A DNA stretch of 64,000 nt from Podocnemis expansa. Its lineage: Eukaryota > Chordata > Testudines > Podocnemididae. Below are positions 57,981 through 64,000 of this stretch, one piece after another (the first letter of the stretch is position 1; every line of letters begins with the position of its first letter). The notes beneath the pieces are model-generated. The model was not told the origin of the DNA. It ran no database searches and saw only the letters and a list, made by a program, of their open reading frames with translations. Both the position numbers and the translations under genes were made by a program. The stretch is from the NCBI GenBank assembly GCA_007922195.1, contig ML682232.1:124001-188000 (forward strand), in the 5' to 3' direction.

Positions 57981-60415
57981 GTTCTCTCTGGGGTGACTCT
58001 CCCAATGCCAGTCCCTCTCCCCTTCCCACATTCCTTCCCTGCCCCTCTTCTGGGATGCTGTTCCCTGAGGAATAATTGAAGTAGGAAATGGCCTCCCAAA
58101 CTCTGCTTTTTTATCACACTTTCACAATTAATTAATGCAAGAGTGCACATCCCTCCTGTCACTGCAGTGGAAAGCAACCCAACTCAGGAGTGGTTTGTTT
58201 TTGGAGTCAACATAAAAATCTTGTTTTTCAGGCAATCAAAACTGCATAAAATTCTTTTTATTTAAGATTATACCAGTAACAATGGAGGACATCCTTTTTT
58301 ATTCTGTTTATCTAGAGTGCATTTAACGCTTTTTCTCCTGTTTGACTTAATGGTTTTTAAATTATAAAATTAGCTACAAAATTAAACTTTGTTCTCTTAC
58401 TGATTATATGAGACAACCTTTGGGTAGCTCTCTGGGTAACATCCATTTCAAATAATACCAGGTTCAGAGGTATTTGATCATTCAATGTGCAAAAGCATTC
58501 ACACTTCCCATCTGCTGCTTTCTTCCTTTTTTAAAAATGCTCTTTGCACAGTCTGTGGTGGTTTTAAGCTTTAATCTTGGTTACAAGATTTTTTTCAAGC
58601 TGTTATTCACATTTTTAGATAAAAAGCACTACAGGTTTATGGTTGGAAACATGAGATTCTTTGCCACACACTGAATTAAGTTCAAGCCACTCCTCTGTAG
58701 CTGAAGGAGAAACTACAGATCAGACAAAATTTCAAAACACACTTGTATCTTGCAATTAGTTTTTTTTGTGGTGCTGTAGCCATGTTGGTCTCTTTAATCT
58801 GTTTTTGTCTGTTAATAGTGCTATTCTTAGTAACAGCTTCAGAGCAATTATAAAGGAGCACCCATGCATTGACATAAGGATTGTTATAACAAATCAATCA
58901 TATATATTAGGTTAGAAATCAGACACAAATTTGAATAAATCTTATGCATTTTTATAAAGTACAGTGCAGTGTGCTATTATCTAGGTGGAGTGATGGCAGT
59001 TTAAAAAGCTGCTGAATTCAACCAATCCCTGCTATAGGACAAAGCTCATGTTCAAATTAAGCATTTTTACTAGCAACGGATATACTGGCAATGAACCAGA
59101 TAATGCAGGGGTAGACAAAACTGCCTCACAGCTAGGCACCAGTAATTTTACTTTTGGTTGCCAGAGGGCACTCCTCCATTACATTTCTGCAGGTGACAGC
59201 CTACTAAAACTGGTCATCATGGTGACCGGAAAGATGGATTTGTTGAGGTCTGAGTTAGTGTGCATATAACACTGCTCTGCACTAGATGCAATCAAAATTA
59301 ATCAATTGTGTGTCATTGTCTACTCATTCCCATGTTTAATGGCAATTCTCCTGTAACTTGAGTGGTTGAAGCCCTATACTGTTGGAGCAGAAGGGTCTGA
59401 ATTCTACTTTTCCTGTTGCTGTGACATTCCAGTTGGCCATAGTATTGAAGACAACCATGAAATCTTGCATAGGGACAGATTTGTAATAATCCACATTATA
59501 TGCTACTTTATTTTGAAGTAAATAATACTACAATGTGTCTTGCAAAATTAAGGCATTATTTGCTTTATCAGAAATTTTCTACTATTGGAAAGATTAAAGA
59601 AAATGTCCTGTTAATAAACCAGCAAAATTTAATAACTGTGTATGTGAGCATGAGCTGTGATCTGTTGCTGGGTGGCACTAATTTTCTCATATTTTAATTT
59701 ATAGGATTTGATTAAGCAAAAGTCCAGTAGAGTACTCTCTCTTAAGGTAAGAAAACGATGTTGGGTTGTTAGAAATCAAAATGTGCAAACATGCTACTGT
59801 AGAATTGTATTTATTGAAATGTGAAAGTTATGCAAGAATTGCATATTCATTTCAAAGGACTGCACAGACTATGTTCAGCTTCATCAGTGCTGGGACAATA
59901 TCTGAAAGGCCCCCATGATATGAACTGAATGGTATTCCAATTACATAAGTAAGAAGGATGTCATGCTGGCTATGATTTGAACGTGTCACTTGAGAGTATT
60001 ATACCTCTGTCTTAGCCCACTTATCTAATCTCTACAAAGCAATCTTATTCTGGAACCAGCCTGATACATCGTGGGATGTTCATCTCTCCATCAGGCAACA
60101 CCAATCTATTTTGTCCTGGGTATTGTTTGAGGCAGGTAATAACCAACTCTGGTCTCTGATAAAGACCTAATTTGTGTCTGGTGTTATAGTCCATACATCC
60201 ATTTCTCCCTCTCTTAGGCTGAAGTTAGTGTCCTTTCTTCTGGAATACCCAGCAGTTACTGTCCCTAGTGTAATAGTCTGTACATCCAACCCTTGTTATG
60301 TTAAATTAAATCCACCTTTATTTGGAATCTCTTTATTTTTATAGAAAATAAAGAGCATGTCAAAATGAGTGTTCGTAAATAAACACATCTGTTCGGACAA
60401 ATACCATTAGACAGG
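57981..60415. other. Mostly unrecognised non-coding DNA
   Basis: A short stretch at 58770-58800 ('gctgtagccatgttggtctc') resembles the outer segment of the hairpin family but is too short to call. The rest is AT-rich. Confidence 0.45.
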
Positions 60416-60548
60416 TAAAACAAACAAGGAGTCTTTGTGCCCTTTACTTTTAAAGATAAATGAATTTTAGTCTTTAAAAGTGCCACATGACTCCTTATGT
60501 GTGGGGTGTTTTTTGCTGAACCAGACTAACACAGATACACCCTGGAAC
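60416..60548. mobile_element. Hairpin repeat family copy, short loop
   Basis: Left arm 'aaaacaaacaaggagtc', right arm 'gtgccacatgactcctta', then the outer segment 'ctgaaccagactaacac' and 'ccctggaact'. Flanking words CATTAGACA (left) and TATTAGATA (right) may be an 8-bp duplication with mismatches. Confidence 0.7.
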
Positions 60549-60589
60549 TTATTAGATAAACAACATAGATGATCTAAATCTCTCTCTCT

Positions 60590-60941
60590 GCTATGTCTAC
60601 AGTGGCAAGTTAGTCTAGACACAGGAGGCTTAGTCTGGACTAATTTAGCCCATGGCCAAGCTAGACTTTCCCTACTTCAAACTAAGAAAGTTCTTAGTTC
60701 AAACTAAAGAACGCTTAGTTCGAACTATTTAGTACCCCTGGTTAGTCTGGACTTCAGTGCTTAGTTCAAACTTTAGTTTGAATTAGATGCAATGTAGACA
60801 TGGACTAAGCTATTAGTTTGAACTAGGACGTGTAGCTAGTTAGAGCTAAAAAGTTGCGGTTAGTCTGAAAGCCTGAGGTTAGTTCAGACTAACCTCTGAC
60901 TTTTTTAGTTTGGACTAGCAAAAATAGATGTAGACGTAGCC
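60590..60941. mobile_element. MITE with CTATGTCTACAG termini, 352 bp
   Basis: Left end GCTATGTCTACAG; right end reversed GGCTACGTCTACATC. Inside are multiple inverted copies of TTAGTTCGAACTA-like words (near 60714-60726 and in the 60750-60900 block). No clean TSD. Related in termini to 56928-57208. Confidence 0.68.
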
Positions 60942-60952
60942 TTAGGGTCTTG

Positions 60953-61035
60953 AAGTGGGACTTTCTCCCGTGAAAGCTCATGCAACACGTATATTAGTCC
61001 TTAAATGCCACTGGACTCCTTGTTTGTTTTTTTTA
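60953..61035. mobile_element. Half copy of hairpin family with perfect 11-bp TSD
   Basis: TTAGGGTCTTG at 60942-60952 and 61036-61046 is perfect. The body is one arm only ('gggactttctcccgtgaaag', 'gccactggactccttg') ending in a T/G-rich tail. So an arm alone can be inserted with its own TSD. Confidence 0.82.
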
Positions 61036-61046
61036 TTAGGGTCTTG

Positions 61047-62089
61047 GTTTTGCTTCACAATGTGTGGGAAGATAAGGAATTTGTTTGAATTCTTCATACA
61101 TACCATTTAAACTTTGTAAACCTGCCATATTGCAAATGACAAAGCTACTTACTGTACTCCATGGATCAACAAATTTTAGAAAACAATCCAGCAGCTTCTG
61201 TGACATTTCTGTGGTATTGTGTTCAGTTAGAACAGGATCCTTCTTTATGTTTTTAGTACTACAGTATCTGGTGGTGCCAGGAAGCTTTCTGTTTTCCCTC
61301 AAAAATAAAAACAAAGGCTCAGGAAAGACACCGCCTTAGCTGTCCACAATAACTCAGCTCCAGTTCTGTGATCAGTAAGACAATTCCTTTCTGTCTTTAC
61401 ATAAAAGCACACATTTTTCTGGAGGGAGCTTGCCAAGTTTTCTGAGCATGAAGTAAATACAACATACAATTTGGAATTAGACATTTGCTTTCTCCAGTGC
61501 TCAGTTACAATGGCCTGTAATAATTACCCATTGATCATTTTTGAGACTACTAAATAATTCAAGTGAATTTAAACACTTAAAACAGAAGCTGTGAGTGGAA
61601 ATAGTAAGCCACTAAGTGCTGTTTTTAAAAACAATTACTGAGAGCAAAACAGATGCACTGCACTGGATTTCTTAGATTTCACTTAAAAAAAAATGCTTTG
61701 CTCAGTGGTCTCTACCCTACTTCTCCTCCCCACCCCCCCATTTGTACAAACCTTACGATTACCTTGGCCTTTTCAGACTATCAAAGCTCTTGTCTGGAGC
61801 TCTCTAAAGTGATTCTGGAACTGAAGTAGAGATTGGAGAGACCAAGAATGAGCTGCTTTCGGGATAGTTCATGTATTTCACTGTTATGGGACAGCTCTTT
61901 GGAGAAAATGCACAATGGCTGGGCATTGTACCAATAAAATGATTATACTACAACTTTGGGATGAGTGTATTAGCCCTTACTCTTTATATGGAGAGAACGC
62001 ATAATAACTACTTGTGAATAAAGCTGAGCAGATGTGTATAAATAGGCAGCGTGGCTATCTTGGTTGAAGGTTAAGTCTGAATTCAAGAT
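61047..62089. other. No recognised feature
   Basis: AT-rich spacer with short frames. Confidence 0.45.
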
Positions 62090-62092
62090 GAA

Positions 62093-62925
62093 GGGTATGT
62101 CCACACATCTCTTTTATTTCAAAATAACACTGGCTATTTCAAAATAAAAGAGATTAGGTCCACATGATGTTTTCTTATTTTGAAATGATGGGATCCATCA
62201 TTTCAAAATAAGAACCATCGTTTTGAAACAGCTTAAACCCAAATAGTTTCGAAACGGTGGTTATTTCAAAATGGTTGTTTCGAAATAACACCATTTGGAT
62301 ACCGTATTTCGAAATAACCAGCATTTTTAAATAATGTGTTGGACATTCATCCCACGGTGCATAGCACCCTGGGAGGAATGGCCACCTCTCCTTAGCACCC
62401 TGGCCAGGGTACTGAGGAGAGATGCAGGGGCAGCGGGGTGAGCCACCATGGCTGCGGCCACCCTGCCGGGGGCTACAGCCCCCAGAGCTGGGCATGGGGT
62501 GAGCCGCGGGGCTCCCTGTGGCTGCAGCCGCTCAGCCCCCGAGGCGCTGGGGAGCCAGTGGGACCGGGCTCCCCTGGGCTGCTGGGGTGCCCCAGGGCCC
62601 CTGCCCTGCTGTCCCCAGCAGGAGCGGGGACCCAGGGCAGGGAGATCTCCCCCCTGGGGGCTGTTTTCCCCTGCCTGGCAACATGGCCCACCAGGGGCCA
62701 TGTTGCCACACCTCCTCATGCTGCCCCTCTCCAGCAATCGAAATAGCATGTCCATATGCAGGGCATGCTATTTCGATTGGAGGGGCTTTATTTATTTCGA
62801 ATTAATTTTTTTAAGTTAATTTTTTTTAATGTGAAATAAGCTGTTTTGATTTAAGGGTTTTATTTTGAAATAAGTCATTTCGAAATGACTTATTTTGAAA
62901 TAAAACTTTGTGTGTGGACATAGCC
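62093..62925. mobile_element. MITE, same termini, with GC-rich core, 833 bp
   Basis: Left end GGGTATGTCCACACA and right end reversed GGCTATGTCCACACA. GAA flanks both sides (62090-62092, 62926-62928), again a 3-bp TSD. Outer parts are ATTTCGAAAT palindromes; 62340-62750 is GC-rich and unlike the ends, possibly acquired. ORFs of 102-142 aa there are compositional. Confidence 0.82.
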
Positions 62926-63007
62926 GAAGTGATGAGGCTGGGAAACTTGCTCTTGCTCTGTTCCCATTACATGGGTAAAAGTGCTGTAGCAGTGCAAAGG
63001 GCTCACA

Positions 63008-63371
63008 GGATATGTCCACGCTGTGATTTGAAAACCTACTGCGCCAAGTCTGAGTCCAGGTCAGCTGATTTGAGGCCTTGGGGCTATACGTAAGGGTAGA
63101 CATTCAGGCTTGGGCTGGAGCCTGAATTCTGAGACCCTCCCTGTTCATGAGAAATTTTAATCCATGTGGTGCAAGTCCATCAGCCAACCTGAGCCAGCTG
63201 TGCTGATCTTTTATTGCAGCTAGAGTGTTCAGGTGTCCTGATTTTTATAGGGAGTGTCTGGATATTTGGGACTTTGTCTTCTACAGGTGTCTGTTACTCC
63301 CTATCCTGTGTCCTGATTTTTCAAACTTGCTATCTGGTCATAGTCACCCTAACTGCAATGCAGACATGCCC
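63008..63371. mobile_element. MITE with GGATATGTCCACGCTG end, interrupted
   Basis: Left end GGATATGTCCACGCTG; right end reversed GGGCATGTCTGCATTGC at about 63355-63371. TTATTGCAG appears before the insert (63211-63219). I infer that 63222-63351 is a separate element inside it. No clean TSD. Confidence 0.5.
63222..63351. mobile_element. Nested MITE (TGTCCTGATTTTT family)
   Basis: It carries 'gtgtcctgattttt' near the left and 'tgtcctgatttttcaaactt' then 'ctatctggtcatagtcaccc' near the right, the order of a dispersed repeat that I recognise. TA or AA lies at both edges. Boundaries approximate. Confidence 0.5.
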
Positions 63372-63374
63372 TAA

Positions 63375-63700
63375 ATATTCTGGTTGCATCTTTGGGAGGA
63401 TTCCCTTGATGGCAGGTAGTGTGGAATGGAACACTGATATAAGGCTGCCCTTTGAGGACCCTATCTCCAACCCTAGTTTAGTAGAGGTGCTTGGCTTTGT
63501 AGTGTCAGTCACAGAAAAGCCACGTCTGGGATGGGGCCACATTGCTGAGTACTATGAAGTTCTGAGGTGCATAGGTCCTGGGAAGTTTTTTCTATAACTT
63601 AGAGAGGCCCCCAGGGTAAAATCACATGTACCCTCCTTCCTTTGAGCTGTAATCTCTGTGTTGCACTTCTTAAAAGAAGGAAGGATTCTCACTCTGTATG
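63375..63700. other. No recognised feature
   Basis: No domain or repeat identified. Confidence 0.45.
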
Positions 63701-63704
63701 TTAC

Positions 63705-63810
63705 TGACACTGTAAGCTCTTTGTGGCCAGGGCTATCTCTTGTAAGGTGCCTAGCACAATGGAACCAGGACTTCTGGTCACTACCACAGTACCAATAATT
63801 AGTAGAAATA
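63705..63810 (+). repeat. L2/MIR-type 3' end
   Basis: 'gtaagctctttgtggccagg', 'gctatctctt', 'ggtgcctagcacaatgg' and 'accaataattagtagaaat' reproduce the conserved L2/MIR tail. The clearest of three in this window. Confidence 0.62.
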
Positions 63811-63950
63811 CAAAGTAATGTTTTGATTTGCAGGGAGCTGGCTTCATAAACTAGTAGGAATTCACTTCTTTTTCCTCCTCCAGAATAGTCACCTGCTGAT
63901 TACAGCTACCTTTTTCTGTCCTGCTCAAAGGATCCAGCACTATCATTTTT

Positions 63951-64000
63951 AGTTCCAAAGGGGCAGCTGTGTTAGTCTAGTTCAGGAAAACAAACAAGGG
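63951..64000. mobile_element. Start of another hairpin-family copy, runs off window
   Basis: AGTTCCAAAGGGGCAGCTGT, then 'tagtctagttcagg' and 'aaaacaaacaagg', matching the left end of the 27361 copy. It is cut by the window end. Confidence 0.75.

Noticed and set aside
62327..62819. ORFs of 95-142 aa
   Set aside because: Low-complexity GC core of a MITE; multiple frames open.
1..64000. CRISPR arrays, operons, ribosome binding sites, rRNA and tRNA genes
   Set aside because: The sequence is vertebrate in repeat content. I saw no regularly spaced direct repeats with unique spacers and no tRNA cloverleaf with A and B boxes.

Overview
The window looks like intergenic or intronic DNA from a sauropsid, most likely a turtle. 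The evidence is repeat content: a nearly full-length CR1 LINE plus further CR1 pieces, old MIR and L2-like fragments, an RTE-clade fragment, a Tx1-clade (L1-like) LINE, a full-length Tigger DNA transposon, many non-autonomous hAT elements and short-TIR MITEs. I assign the organism by recognising these repeat families, so the clade is an inference. I found no complete host protein-coding gene, rRNA, tRNA or CRISPR array. The only host-gene candidate is a short signal-peptide-like exon at about 31.85-31.93 kb on the minus strand, and it is unproven.

Layout: 2.5-4.9 kb is a Tigger transposon with a decayed transposase. From 7.3 to 23.1 kb come hAT elements, several with clear 8-bp target-site duplications (TSDs), one of them nested in another (18.2-18.6 kb), plus a CR1 3' end at 20.6 kb. 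At 25.2-26.0 kb is a solo LTR with a 4-bp TSD. At 29.8-30.5 kb one hAT element sits inside another and carries a GC-rich minisatellite of about 52 bp per unit. At 36.5-37.4 kb is an LTR-like, promoter-bearing repeat.

The most structured region is 44.2-52.7 kb. It is a single minus-strand CR1 (zinc-finger/SGNH-esterase ORF1, endonuclease-RT ORF2, tandem 5' UTR units) broken by three separate later insertions, each with its own TSD: an RTE piece (11 bp), a GC-rich Tx1 piece retaining its RT motifs (13 bp) and a second copy of the solo LTR (4 bp). From 54.9 kb to the end there are old CR1 and MIR fragments, MITEs with TIRs near GGGTATGTCCACACA, and several copies of a self-complementary repeat family around AAGGAGTCCTGTGGCAC. 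Copies of that family also occur at 10.2, 27.4, 40.5 and 43.6 kb, and some are flanked by direct repeats of 8-13 bp.

No genes here act together in a pathway. The biology is a layered record of transposition: CR1 machinery as host, younger LINEs and an LTR landing in it, and hAT/MITE elements that depend on transposases not encoded in this window.
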